Source: Daphnia pulex
Lineage: Eukaryota > Arthropoda > Branchiopoda > Diplostraca > Daphniidae
NCBI RefSeq assembly: GCF_021134715.1
Contig: NC_060028.1
Coordinates: forward strand, 1,448,501-1,512,500
DNA length: 64,000 bases
Direction: 5' to 3'
Shown here: positions 46,747 through 58,932 of the stretch, in pieces
Layout: each line of letters begins with the position of its first letter
Position numbering within the stretch: the first letter of the stretch is position 1
Notes under the pieces: generated by a model
What the model saw: the letters and a program-made list of their open reading frames with translations, nothing else
What the model was told of the DNA's origin: nothing
Databases searched by the model: none
Translations under genes and position numbers: made by a program

Positions 46747-49700
46747 ATGGGTTCCCATCAAATTCGGTTATCTGCGCTTGGACGTGACGTGCAAGTCGGA
46801 AACCTTTACAATTACTATTCTGATGCCATATCCATTTGTAAGTTCACGTAGATAAAGTCTTATTTTTCATCTAGTAGTGTTCAGCTGATCTTATTCTGTC
46901 TGCTTGTCTTTATTTATTGTTTGACTTATCTTATTCGAACCTAAATTACAGTATTACATTGCTTGCACTAGTAAGTGGTCATATGTGTGTGTATATTTAG
47001 CTACATATATTCACAATTAACACAATTTGTTGTTCGATTTTGAACAGGCAATGTCGGAGTTCCCCAGGAATCCATATCAATCACCAAGAAATTGACACCC
47101 GAAACAGAGTGGTTTTATCTGCATCAACTGCCCCATTTGAAGTACGAAGCCCTAGGCATCAATTCACATCTGCACAACAGCATTAAGAAAAAATCTGTGG
47201 ACTTGAGTCAACTTTGGTTCGGCAATTTTCTGGAATCAAGCCAAGCAGCAGAAGAAGACATCAGTGTAGCTCGAGTCACTTTCTTCTTCCGAGTCCACCA
47301 ACGAATCGAAGTTCTTTGTCCAAAATTCATCGACTGGAAACTCAACGAATACCAGATCCAAAGTGGTGGTGTAGCAACTCATTTGGTGGAGCAGGTTGTC
47401 TACGGGGCCGAATTTATCTGTTCCCTACAAAGAACCATCGATCGCCAGCACGAAACGAAGGAGAACGTCGAAGGAAGACTCAACTGGGCAGCCAAAGATT
47501 ACTTCAATCAGATTTTCGGTCGGAATTCCGCTAATCCAGATTTACCTGCATCATTAAACAAAGTGGAATGTCAAATCCTCAGCAGCCTCGATCCTGGTAA
47601 TGAACTAGAGGGATCTTTCCAGCAATCCATTCAATATCTCATGGATGCGATGAGTTTTTATAAGGAAGACAGTCATTGGAGACCCATCGAAATCACTTTA
47701 AGAAATATCCCGGAACAAATGGTAGCTCGACTTCGATTAGATATGGAGAACGATTTCAAGTTTAAATGTGATGCGCATGTAGTCATGTTTAATTGGATCT
47801 CAAATGAAAGTAAGAACATGTGTGCCTACTTTGAAATGCTTCCTTGTTTCCAAAGCGTTTTGTGGCAGTTCAATTATTTGCTGGGGCCACTTGGGCAGAA
47901 AATTTGGAGATTTCATGAAGCACTTAACACGACCACTACCCCCGAACAAATCTTTATGGTCTCCAACTTACTCCGTGGTATGATGTATTGGCTGATTCAA
48001 CGACGTTCTGAAATGGACAAGATTTCTTGGCTAATCGAAGGCACCCAATTGAAAATGGAGACGTTTACGACATCAACCAAACAAAATCGCGAAAAAGTAT
48101 TTGTCTTGAGAGCCGAATTCTATCCAGATCAACTAATTCAGTTCATTTATACATTTACTGATAATCCTTCGGCAATAAGTGCCCCTCTTCCGAACCTTCC
48201 GATACTTATGGCTGACAAAGAGCGACTCAGAAATATTAGGGAAGAATTGCAGAAATTTTCCAAAGAAGCGCAATCGAGTTTTTTGCTGGATCAAGAGGAG
48301 CGCCATCGCTACTATATTGGAATAACTTCTGAATATCCGCATTTGACTGACGGTACAATAATAACTTTTGGAGACTACAAGAAAGAAAATGATTCCCCGA
48401 GGAAACAACAGCGAGGTAAACCCAATAATGTTTAATTCCTTAATGAGTGCTCTAATTGTATAATTTTTTGTTTCAGGATCTGGAGTTATGCAAAAAAGTA
48501 GATCACTTTCAGGCTCTGAAATAAATCCTTCTGCCGGATTTTGTCGATCAACTGAGCAAAGGTGTGACACTTAAAACCATGATTAACTTTTAGTTTTCTC
48601 GCATTTTTAATAACCTGCATCTTAATTTGCCGGCATTTTGAACAGAGACTATTCGATCAAACTGAAGCACATTGTATCTATTGCATCGCCGTCGGAGTCT
48701 AGGGCTGACATGATTTTGTCTACTGAGCAAAGGTATAACACTTACAACAACTTTTAGATTTTGCACAATTTTTAACCTGCATAATTTGTGTGTATTTTGA
48801 ACAGAAACAACTCGATCGTAACGTCACCGCAGTCGAGCGCTGACACGAGGGTCGTTCATTACCTGTCGACGAAATCGCCTAAAATGAAGCAAGCAAATCA
48901 ACTAAAACGACTGAATGAAGAAGACGGACGGGTTGAAGAGGAAGATACGAAATCTGGATCTTTAGTCGACTGTATGCAAGCCCATTGTAGTGTAGGAGAC
49001 AAACTGGACGAGAATGAGAACTGCATCACAGAAGAATCAGTTGACGACGTTGGTAATCAATCTGTCCAATTCTGGAACAGTACAATGTCAATCTCCCACC
49101 GTGAATTCCGTCATCATGAAACTTCCATAGACATGGACTGCGCTACTGAAACAACTCCGCCCGACGACATTGAAAATGATGACCAGCTCAACAACCAAAG
49201 AATTGCCGAATTTTTCGCCGATGAGAAAAACCGGTGCGCCAAACTAATCAAGAATGGACAACCAAATGTTTATTTGCTGAACGCTACGGACACGTCGGTG
49301 AGTGAAGATCTCCGGTGGTTTGACGTCGGTAGGCCTGTCCGGCCGACCTGTGGTATGAAAAATCACAAATTAATCATCTTGATGGGCGCCACTGGATGCG
49401 GTAAGAGCACCCTGATAAACGGAATGGTCAACTACATCCTCGGCGTCAAATGGAACGATCCGTTCCGCTTCAAATGTGTCCGGGAAGACGAAACGACCGC
49501 CCGGAACCAGGCGATTAGCCAAACGAGTTCAGTAACAGCCTACACTATTCGCCACCGTAATGGAATGGCAGTTCCTTATTCCATCACGATCATTGACACG
49601 CCCGGCTACGGAGACACGAGAGGAGTGAAAAGAGACAAGGAAATCACGCGCAACATTCAACAATTTCTGACTCAACAGGAAAGTCGAGTGGAAGAAATTC

Positions 49701-50872
49701 ACGCCGCCTGTTTTGTGGCCGCTTCCGGCGACAGCCGATTAACCGCCACCCAGAAATACATAATCGACTCTGCTCTTTCTATTTTTGGCAAGGACGTCAA
49801 GGAGAACATTCGTTTGTTGGTGACATTTGCAGACAATGCTGATCCTCCCGTCGTCGAGGCCTGCCGTGCAGGCAATTTCCCCGTGACATCCGCGTCGGCC
49901 GGAATTATTTTCAGCAAATTCAACAGCTCCGTCCTCTACGCCAGCAACGAACAACAAGAAGAAGATTTGTGTTTCGACGAATTATTCTGGGACATGGGCC
50001 AGGAGAATTTTGGCAAATTTTTCAGCATGCTGGAAGGAATGAACGGCCGGAACCTGGAATCCACACGAGAAGTCATCCAGCGTCGTACTTTGCTGGAAGA
50101 GTCATTGAAAGACATCGAGCAAGAACTGGAAGTCTGTCTGTTTAACATCGAAAACATCGAAACATTCCAAAGGAAAATGAAGGAATGCGGCCAGAAGATG
50201 GAGTCCAGCAAGAATTTCGTCTTTGAAAATAAGGAAGTATGTTATAGTCGCGTACCCTGCGAAAGCGACTGGTATGCCTACAACTGTCTCATGTGCCAAA
50301 AGACTTGCGAGTCGCCTATCCGCTCTACCAACCCGGCGAAACTTCGGAAAAATAAAGGACAGTGTCCACATCTGGCATGCCCCCACGATCCTTCTGAACA
50401 CGATTACGAAAACGTTGAAATCCGCCGAACTGTAAAGAAAACTAAAAAGACTCTCCTGGATATGAAGGCTAAATTTGAGTCGAGTTCCAACGAGAAAATG
50501 ACAAACGAACGACTTTTGGCTGATTGTTCGGAAAATCTGGAAATGGCCAAAGCCAAAGTGTTCAGCTTGCTCGATCAGGTGGGCGAGAATGTTCGTTCAC
50601 TGGAGTCGACAGCTCTTCGTTCCAACACTCTGAGTCCAACCGATTACTTGAGTCTGATGAGGAGTCGCGTTGCGGAAGAACAAAAGCCCGGCTACCAAAT
50701 TCGTATGGAGACCCTATCGGAATTACAGCAAAGTTTGGCCGACGATGAAGCGGCCAAGTCCCAATGGTTTTACCCCATCCAGACGTCTCAACTTGGAATT
50801 CGGGGCAGCAGCAGAGGATCGCGCCGCCGTGTTTTTCGTCCTTCTTCATTCACGAGATCTAGCAGCAAATGA
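46747..50872 (+). CDS. SNTX-like / AIG1-type GTPase protein D
   Basis: Exons are 46747-46837 (91 nt), 47048-48415, 48477-48561, an optional cassette 48646-48732 (87 nt), and 48805-50872. The predicted protein is 1232 aa, or 1203 aa without the cassette; both keep frame. The SNTX part has THLVEQVVYGAEFICS and the thioredoxin-like segment. A disordered acidic linker replaces FN3. The GTPase has GATGCGKST, DTPGYGDTRG and TFADNAD. The C-terminal helices carry a cysteine cluster (NCLMCQKTCESP ... CPHLACPHD) and end in an Arg/Ser-rich tail. C and D are tandem duplicates (unit about 3.2 kb), nearly identical in places. The cassette looks like a hybrid of the exons on either side. Confidence 0.8.
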
Positions 50873-51325
50873 GATGAACAACTTCCTTCCGCTTTCCTAG
50901 AAAGACATTCTTCAATTGGGCCTAAATTCAACTAGTCAATGTTTCAACATTCAACTAGGTAAAATTTGCTTGTTGTTTATGCTATCTCCATAAATCATTA
51001 ATTAATATTTGTATAAAAAAAATGTTATATGATCTATAAAATACGTTTCCAGTTCAGATACACTTTGGAGCCCATTATCTTTTATGGTTCGGTAATGATA
51101 TTTTTGTCGTTTTGCATGAATCCCCCGCTTGAGTTCAGATAGGTGAGATAGCTGCGTCAACAACAACACAAATAAAAGTTCATTTAGTAAGTTATGTCGC
51201 AGCTTCTGTTTGTTCCAGATCTAACACCGATAAGACTATTTTATAAAGCAAAAATTGGGTGCGTGTATAAAATCTTTTTTTCAATTTTCTAGAATTTTGA
51301 ATTTATGGTGCAGTTGAGATAAGCA
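50873..51325. other. Intergenic
   Basis: 3' flank of D, with nothing else recognisable before the tRNA. Confidence 0.5.
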
Positions 51326-51407
51326 GACGAGGTGGCCGAGTGGTTAAGGCGACAGACTGCTAATCTGTTGTGCTCTGCACGCGTGAGTTCGAATCTCATC
51401 CTCGTCG
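51326..51407 (+). tRNA. tRNA-Ser (anticodon GCT)
   Basis: 82 nt with acceptor stem GACGAGG/CCTCGTC, discriminator G, A box TGGCCGAGTGG, anticodon loop CTGCTAA with GCT, a long type-II variable arm (TGTGCTCTGCACGC region) and B box AGTTCGAATCT. No intron and no encoded CCA, as usual for eukaryotes. It reads AGC/AGU codons. Confidence 0.97.
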
Positions 51408-51730
51408 GAATTTTTAACTGTTTCATGTGAAACAATTATAAGATCACAAACGCTGCGGTTATGATTAGACTTTGCGACATATTTTATCTCAGTTTAGTAC
51501 GTTGAATTAATTGAACTTTCACTAGTAAACAGGAAAAAAAAGCCGTCTGCTTTGGAAACTTACAATCAACTGAGCAAAGTTGGTAAATTCAATCAATTGC
51601 TATTTCATAAAAATAGGCTACGTGGGAAAACAATATTTTATTGATCACTCCATCTAACAAATAATCGTAACATTTATGGTCTTAATTTAGGAATCGAGAT
51701 AACTTCTAATATGAACCCGTTCGCATTAGA
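51408..51730. other. Short spacer
   Basis: 3' flank shared by the tRNA and the minus-strand GT92 gene. Nothing else seen. Confidence 0.5.
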
Positions 51731-53588
51731 TCACCTGTAACCGTCATCATCCTCGTTAAGGAATCCAAGTTTCTTGAGCACTGCATCGACCCGAGAAATC
51801 AGATCTTCTTTATAGCGCCAGATTGTTGTGTCTTTGACCAGAAACTGTTTGAAATCCACGTCGCAGTTCTTCTTCGTCTGACAGTCACCTCGGTAATGTT
51901 GCAAATGAGCCGTTTCGGGCTCAACCCCGTGCGAAGTGCAGCCGCCGCCCAAACACGCAAACGGGAAATGATTGTGCAGCGTCATCACTCTTTGGACGTC
52001 GTGAAAACACTTGACGAACGCTCTAGGCTTTGTGTAATTGTAACTGCGGTAAACGTGCTGCATCATGTGCATGTGACGAGGAATGTCGTGATACCACGTA
52101 TGCGAATGCTCGGCGTCATCCCAGAAGTAAACGTTGCGGAAATTGTACGACGACGGAGATTTGTTGGACGGAACTTCGGCCAGGACTTTTTCCATCAGCT
52201 CCTTCCATGTCGACACTTCCCGGGGTATAATCACTTCGTCCGTGTCCAACAGAGCGATGTAATCGTAGCTGTAGAGATTGCGGTAGAGACAGTCGTTGTA
52301 GGGGATCAGCTCGTTCTGTCGCTTGTTGATAATTTTCGACTTGAGATACAAGTGACGCAATCCGGGTAGATTGGGCTGATCGCCCGGTAGCGAAATGGGC
52401 CTCAATTCAACTTGACCAGTCTCCTGGTAATGTTGCAAAACTTTCGATGCGTTCGGATGGACTTCCAGTTCGTACAGGAAAATTTTCTCGGCTCCGAGCA
52501 ATCCCAGCAATTCGATCCACTCGACCAGCCGGACACTCAAGTCCACCTGAAGAAAGTCGAGGCCTTTGACGCAGACGGCGAATCGTTTCTTTTCGGCCGG
52601 CACTTGATTGTTGATGAGCAGATTGTTAGTTGGCGGCTCGCATCCTTTTTCCGTCAATGAAACCGAGACTGGAATTTGATCAAGCTTGAAACCCTTGTCG
52701 ACGAGATCAGCTGGATTTGGCAAGTTACAGGTCATCAGATACGGTTGAAGAAGTCCTTGCTTGTAATTACCCCATTTCTTGTTCCAGACGTACTTGTACT
52801 CGACGATTGGCATCACCAAAGGATCTTTAGCTATGTCGTACCAAAACAAACAATTCGATTTCACGGTTGGCTCGAGCCGGTCGATCATTCCGAGAATTCG
52901 AACCACCGGCTGCTGGATAACCTTGCGATTGTCGTAATAAGCCCCGTACAAGTAGAAGGTTCCATTCGACGACCGAAGCGTTTGCCAATAACTAAATGAA
53001 CGATGTAATCAATTTTAATGACAAAATTTTAACAATAAGATGCGAGGATTTTTTTTAAATTTACTTGTTATTGAATCGGAGGTCGAAAACGCTCGGAAAA
53101 ATTGCGCATTTCGGTTTATTTTTGCTGCTGGAATTCTTAGCCTTTTCGTGCATCCAGTATTCGTAAGGCACGTTATGAGCTAATCCCTGAATGAAGGATT
53201 CCATGTCATTTTTGTCCTTTGATGTTTGCCGCTCTTTGATTTTGACTCTAGTTTGCTTGGCGATAATGTGCTGCTGATTCTTTTCTAGCAAGAATCGGGA
53301 AATTTCAGATTTAACTGCATTATACTATGATCAAATCAAAATTGTGATTACAGGTTGAAAAATACCAGCATTCCTTTCCTGGCTAATCCAAATGTGTAAG
53401 AGGCCATAGCAGAGACACACCCAAACGGCGAGAAGGTAAATGAAACGTTGACGTGGCCGCAATTTGCCACCGGTCAGCAGTGAAAACAATCTCGACCAAC
53501 CGTTGCAAATTATTAAACAGACGCGTTCCAATTTGCCACCGGCCAACAGCTCGTTCAGTCGGAAAGGACGACAGCACCGGGCACTCAT
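51731..53588 (-). CDS. GT92-family (DUF23) glycosyltransferase, paralogue 1
   Basis: Three exons (53588-53366, 53314-53065, 52991-51731) give 577 aa. A cytoplasmic N-terminus of about 48 residues precedes one signal-anchor helix (FIYLLAVWVCLCYGLLHIW, about 49-67), so it is a type II Golgi-type protein. After a stem, the GT92 catalytic domain has the DTD metal-binding motif in ALLDTDEVIIP, then NFRNVYFWDD and LQHYRGDCQ. C. elegans GALT-1 in this family adds galactose to core fucose of N-glycans, so a similar galactosyltransferase activity is likely. The N-terminus contains a repeated LL.GGKL.R motif absent from the paralogue. It is transcribed away from its partner at 54313-56051. Confidence 0.85.
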
Positions 53589-53761
53589 CGTGATCTGTAA
53601 AATGGCGTCCACCCACTGAAATAATTCTTTGGGTAACCAGCACCAAGTCGAGCAGTGTTATCTATCTTAAACGAACGTGACTTTCCATCATTTCTTTATC
53701 GCCCGTTATCGCCATCATTTACGACCACGTCTTCATTACAGTAGCACCGTAAAGACAATAT

Positions 53762-54004
53762 GGCGACGACACCAAGGTAATATTTGAGTCAGTTTGCGTC
53801 AAGTTCTTGTGTTGCTCAGTATACATTCTAATTTACGACTTTACAGCAACATTCAAAAGACTGATTAAATCGCCGGATTCTTCAAATGATGTCTGTCGAG
53901 AATTTCAGAACAATCAAATAGGCCTAATAAGCAGCTTATACATATCGCACGGTCAATTCGAAGGTAAAATCAATTTTAGACTGACCTCGTCCAAGTCTAT
54001 ATAA
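53762..54004 (+). pseudogene. Possible relic of a ubiquitin-conjugating (E2) gene
   Basis: A short exon-like ATGGCGACGACACCAAG is followed by GTAATA. After an acceptor-like TTTACAG there is sequence reading TFKRLIKSPDSS ... NNQIGLISSLYISHGQFEG. That loosely parallels the start of E2 enzymes of the UBE2A type (FKRL..DP, NN...W...I, FEGG.F.L). Frames do not agree across the junction and the catalytic Cys region is absent. Weak evidence; it may be chance. Confidence 0.25.
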
Positions 54005-54312
54005 TAGAAGACCTTCAACTAAAATTGTATTCTTTGACCTTGTTCTTAATTCTTTTCAACTCTTCAGTTCCCCTAAAAAGAAATTATACCGTATATGCCT
54101 GTATCTCTCTAAACTGTGAACAAGACCAGCTGTCTGTCTAGGGTTCAGTCTGTTTTGTACTTTGTACAGGGAACCTGCATTTTTAAAATGAACCGTTTGA
54201 GTTAATTCAGTTCATGGTGATAGTGATTCTTGAGTAATGAAAGTCTTTTAAAAGTTATAGGCTAATTTAAAGTATTTCTAGCACTAAACATTTGTGTGTG
54301 AACCAACTGAAA

Positions 54313-56051
54313 ATGGTTTTGAAATGTCGGCGATTTAAAACTTGTGTTCTAGTCCTCTGGATGTGTCTTTCTTTCGGTCTATTTCACATCTGGAGCACCG
54401 AGAATGTTGGAGGAGATCCACCAAAGAGTATAAGGTCTACCTACGACGACTTCCGGTTCTTCCTGCAAAAAGCCACCCAAGTGGCGCTGACGTCGACTTT
54501 ATCGTATAACGAAAAACGTAATCAGCCTGATAACAACCTAACCACCAATCAGCTGAGTGCAAGAGCAAATAGGAAGGAAGTAGTACCCAATGATAACGAG
54601 TCGTTCATTCAGAGCCTAGCGCCAAACGTGCCCTACGAGTTCTGGATGCGTGAAAAGTCTAAAATTTCCAGCGGCAAATTCAAACACACATGCGCTTACT
54701 ATCCAAGTGTTTTAGATCTTCAGTTCAACAACAAGTAAGTTATAACTATAATTATCTACAGTTTCAAATTCGAATTTAGCTGAAAACATTAAATGTTACC
54801 TGCAATTTTAGTTTCTGGCAAATTCTCCGGTCGTCGAACGGAACGTTTTTCTTGTACGGAGCTTATCACGATAACCGCACGGCCGTCCAGAAACCGACCA
54901 TTCGAATTCTCGGGATGATCGACCGGATCGAGCCGAAAGTGAAGACCCATTGTTTGCTGTGGTACGACGCTGCTAGAGATCCGCTGCTCACGCCAATCGT
55001 CGAGTACAAATACATCTGGAACAAAATATGGGGAAATTACAAACACGGAATCCTTCAGCCCTACCTGATGGCCTGTCATTTACCTAATCCGGCAGATCTC
55101 ATCGCCAAAAATTTCAAAATTGATCAAATTCCAGTCTCGGTTTCATTGACGGAAAAAGGATGCGAGCCGCCAACCAACAATTTGCTCATCAACAATCAAG
55201 TGCCGGCCGAAAAGAAACGATTCGCCGTCTGCGTCAAAGGCCTCGACTTTCTCCAGGTGGACTTGAGTGTCCGGCTGGTCGAGTGGATCGAATTGCTGGG
55301 ATTACTCGGAGCCGACAAAGTTTTCTTCTACGAACTGGAAGTCCATCCGAACATCTCCAGAGTCTTGAAATATTACCAGGAGATGGGGCGAGTTGATTTG
55401 ACGCCCATTTCGCTTCCGGGTGACCAGCCCAATCTACCCGGATTGCGTCACTTGTATCTCAAATCGAAAATTATCAACAAGCGACAGAACGAGGTGATCC
55501 CCTACAACGACTGTCTCTACCGCAATCTCTACAGCTACGACTACATCGCTCTGCTGGACACGGACGAAGTGATTATGCCCCGGGAAGTGTCGACATGGAA
55601 CGAGCTGATGGATAAAGTCTTGGCCAAAGCTCCCGCCGGCCAACCCTTTGCGTCGTACAACTTCCGCAACGTTTACTTTTGGGACGACGCCGAGCATTCG
55701 CGCAGTTTGGTGGCCAGCATTCCTCGTCACATGCACATGCTGCAGCACGTTTACCGCAGTGTCAACTACACCAAGAGCGGCCAATACGTCAAGTGTTTTC
55801 ACGATGTTCAAAAGATCCTTCTCCTCCACAATCACTACCCACTGGCGTGCTCAAAAGGCAAATGCACGTCGTACGCGGTCGACCCGCAAACGGCCCATTT
55901 GCAACATTATCGAAGCGATTGCCAGTTGAAGAAAACGAACTGCCAGGTAGAATACAAGCAACACCTGGTCAAAGATACCACCATCTGGCGCTATAATCAA
56001 GATCTGATTCCTCGAGTCAATGCAGTGCTTAGAAATCTCGATTTACTTTAA
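54313..56051 (+). CDS. GT92-family (DUF23) glycosyltransferase, paralogue 2
   Basis: Two exons (54313-54734, 54812-56051) give 553 aa. The ATG at 54313 is chosen because it opens a standard type II anchor (CVLVLWMCLSFGLFHIW, residues about 11-27). The catalytic domain has DTD in LLDTDEVIMP, YNFRNVYFWDD and LQHYRSDCQ. It shares long almost identical stretches with paralogue 1 in the middle of the catalytic domain (PVSVSLTEKGCEPPTNN, GDQPNLPGLRHLYLKSK), while the anchor, stem and parts of the C-terminus differ. Head-to-head arrangement with paralogue 1. Confidence 0.85.
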
Positions 56052-57981
56052 TTCATTTGTTTAACTTTTGCGCTCGATTACAATTGCTCATTGATTGCTT
56101 GTCATTAGTGGTTTATATTTGATTTCATTTGGAAACTCTTGCGCTTTTATTATACTAAACTATACAAGTTTATAGAACCGCGTTTGAAATAACTGTAAAT
56201 CAGGAAAGATTAGGAAGCGTATAAAACAATTGAAAGAGAAATCAAATATTTTAAACTAATAAAAAATGCGAAATGGAAAGAGCGTGGGTAAAATGACAGC
56301 GGAGACATTCAGCACCATATTTCTCACGTGCTTATATTACTGGCAGCACTAAGTATATGTGATAAAAGAGCGGCAATAAATTTTATTGCATCAATATTTC
56401 TATGCAATTCGTCCGCTATTGATACCGTATAGGATATTGCTATCCGCAATGCTGTTTGAATCGCTACGCGAAACGGTTACTATTATAATACCGATTGATG
56501 GTCATGCTGGCCGCATGAAATGACCTTACCTCATTCAATTCCCCAATATGATACACATTAATGATCTACCTTACATCCATCTTCATTTTGGAAACCTGTG
56601 AATATAGCAGATGAGATTAAGATATTCCAATCCGGTAATTAATTAAAAGTACCCATTACATTCTTCAGAATAATTATTGTTGTCCCCTACAGAGAGTATA
56701 AAGGCTGACAAAGGAGATTGTAATGGAATTGTTATCTCGCTATTTTAATTATCGCTAAATATGGAAACCTTATGCTAATCGGTTTAAACAAAAATAACTA
56801 AGAATTAAAAAAATAAGCTGTGATGCTTATCGTGCAAGTGTGCTGCACTACGCTTGGCTTATCATCTGAATTATAATGGTTAATTCCCTTGATGCTATGT
56901 GGGGTATAACGCAAATACCTTATGTAGCTGTAGCCTATATAAGCACGCAAAAGGTGAAACATAATATGAGTGAAACATATAATGAGGCTGAATTTTACCT
57001 GGAAAAACAAAATTTTCCCGCATTTAGAACGCCAACATTTGGTTTAGTATGCAGGGAAAACCACCATCTACTAAATTCTTCTTATATGTGCCCTCTTATT
57101 CTGCTTGTCTGAAGTGATATTCTCAGATATTAATTTTTATTTCTGCACTGCATTTTTAGCGGGTTAATAGCAGGGCAATAGCCTTCAGTCATACGACGTT
57201 ATACTCGTCCCATTTTGGGTAAGCTAAAATAACTTACTGCATAACGTTACCTTGTTTTATCGGCGATTTCTCTTTTCGGATAATTTACGACCTATACTGT
57301 CAGACGGTCACAGCCCTCAAGAAAATGCTTTTGAGAAAAGCACAGTCATCGGGGGATGAAACTAGAATGAACTGACCCGCTATATACCTTTTACTTTGTG
57401 TAGCCTATATATATCTAGCATAGATGTAACTTTCGAAAATGCCCCGAAGCATTCGTACCCTGGCACCACCTTTGCAAACGAGCCTATGCCTGCTAACCTA
57501 AGTAAACTGTAGTCTGACTTTCATGCCGTACGGTACCACCACGTACCACCTCGATGGCGCAAACAAGCAACAGCTGGTAACACACTATATTATGGAGTTA
57601 TATTGGTCAATTTTAAGTCTTAGCATAAACAAAATAGAACAGGAAATAGACGGAAGTGGTTTACTTGTTAGTTATTACATCTAAAACTGCGTATAATTTA
57701 CTTCAGCTGCTTTCATATAACTTTTTTTAGACAACAGTATATATACCGTCCGGTATAGTTAAGTTAAGCTATGTTAGTTAAACGTTGACTGGTAGGCGAT
57801 TTTAAGAATCAAAAATTTCGTGAAAATATTAGATTCGAATGGAATATCGAGAGAATTGGACACGACGATAAGAACAATTTATTTCGAATGAAGTAAAAAT
57901 ATACGTAGTTATAATGAAAGTATACAACTTTTGTTTTCAAAGCATTTTTAAAAATTGGAAATCTGAATTGATTGGTTTTTT
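56052..57981. other. Intergenic
   Basis: About 1.9 kb of AT-rich DNA with no supported gene. A 78-codon frame (56876-57112) lacks family features. Confidence 0.5.
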
Positions 57982-58932
57982 CTATTTGGTAGCGATTCCT
58001 TTGACGTGGGAACTATGAATAATCAAAATGGCATAAAGTCCTCCCTTCAACGGTGTCCTGAATCGCTGCTGGTCGACTTGCGAGAAGCCTTTGTCATTCT
58101 TGATCACTTCGTCACTTGTTCGGTTCAATTTGCAGCCAAAGACCAAATCGTAAAACGTGTAGGAAAACAAATGTTGAACGAAAAGGACTGATTTGTATTC
58201 CGCTTCGCGGATGTGCTCCCAATAATAATATTTTCCTCCCTTTTGGGAAAAATAATCCATTAAGAGTTCAATTTTAAAAATTCTGATACAATTAATTAAA
58301 AAAATTATTATCCTCACCGGAACCAAGACGCGCTGAATTTCCTTCAGGGCTCTTTCTATACTGCGGACAGAGCAGAGGACCATGGTGGAGACGACGATAT
58401 CGACGCTGTTGTCTTCGACGTCTTTCATATCCTCGGCGAATCCGACGATGAAGCGCTCCATTTTGATGTGCGGATATTGAGACTGTTGGGCGAAGAACTG
58501 CTTTTGGAAAAACGGATTGACTTCGGCCACTGTCAATTGGCTATTGGCTGGATAGAATTCGAAATTGTATCCGGGTCCGGGACCGATTTCAAGTATGCGA
58601 AGAACGCCCTTCTTCCTCAATTCCGGGTCGGCCGACTGCTGATTCTTCATCGAATCGAAATGTTGCCTTTTCAACTCGCGACACTCCTTGTGGTAGGCCG
58701 CCATCGCATTGTAGACGCTGGCGAAAAACCTGTCAACACACACAATTTTGACAATAATTTTGAATCGGTTTAAACTCTGCATTTAAAAAAGTTGCGCAAC
58801 TTGCAATGGCTGAATGTAGGAGCCTCCGAATTGGCGTAGTAGGAATAAAAGAGCGAATCCCAATAGCAGCAGAGCAATCCACGACTGGGATTTGTAATAA
58901 TTTTGGACTTCTACATAATGTTCGAATAACAT
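57982..58932 (-). CDS. METTL7/TMT1-like SAM-dependent methyltransferase
   Basis: A hydrophobic N-terminus (from ATG 58932, helix SWIALLLLGFALLFLL) precedes a class I methyltransferase fold. Motif I is LEIGPGPGYNFEFYP; the post-I region is VAEVNPFF; the VSTMVLCSVRS motif matches METTL7 (CTLVLCSVKN). The exon boundary at VLVP is followed, after an intron (about 58320 to 58237), by GGKYYYWEHI, which equals GGAFYFMEHV in METTL7. The C-terminus keeps the F.GCKLNR segment. Vertebrate TMT1A/B methylate alkyl thiols on ER or lipid-droplet membranes; the role here is inferred. The junction between the N-terminal exon (ending near 58801) and exon 2 (starting 58729) does not keep frame with the sites I can see, so that exon boundary is uncertain. 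Confidence 0.75.

Noticed and set aside
53762-54004. Functional ubiquitin-conjugating enzyme gene
   Set aside because: Only a faint resemblance to the E2 N-terminal half, frames disagree, and no catalytic Cys region; kept only as a low-confidence relic.
57421-57560. Palindromic GTACGGTACC / CCACGTACCACC cluster
   Set aside because: Short and imperfect; no hairpin or element structure is supported.
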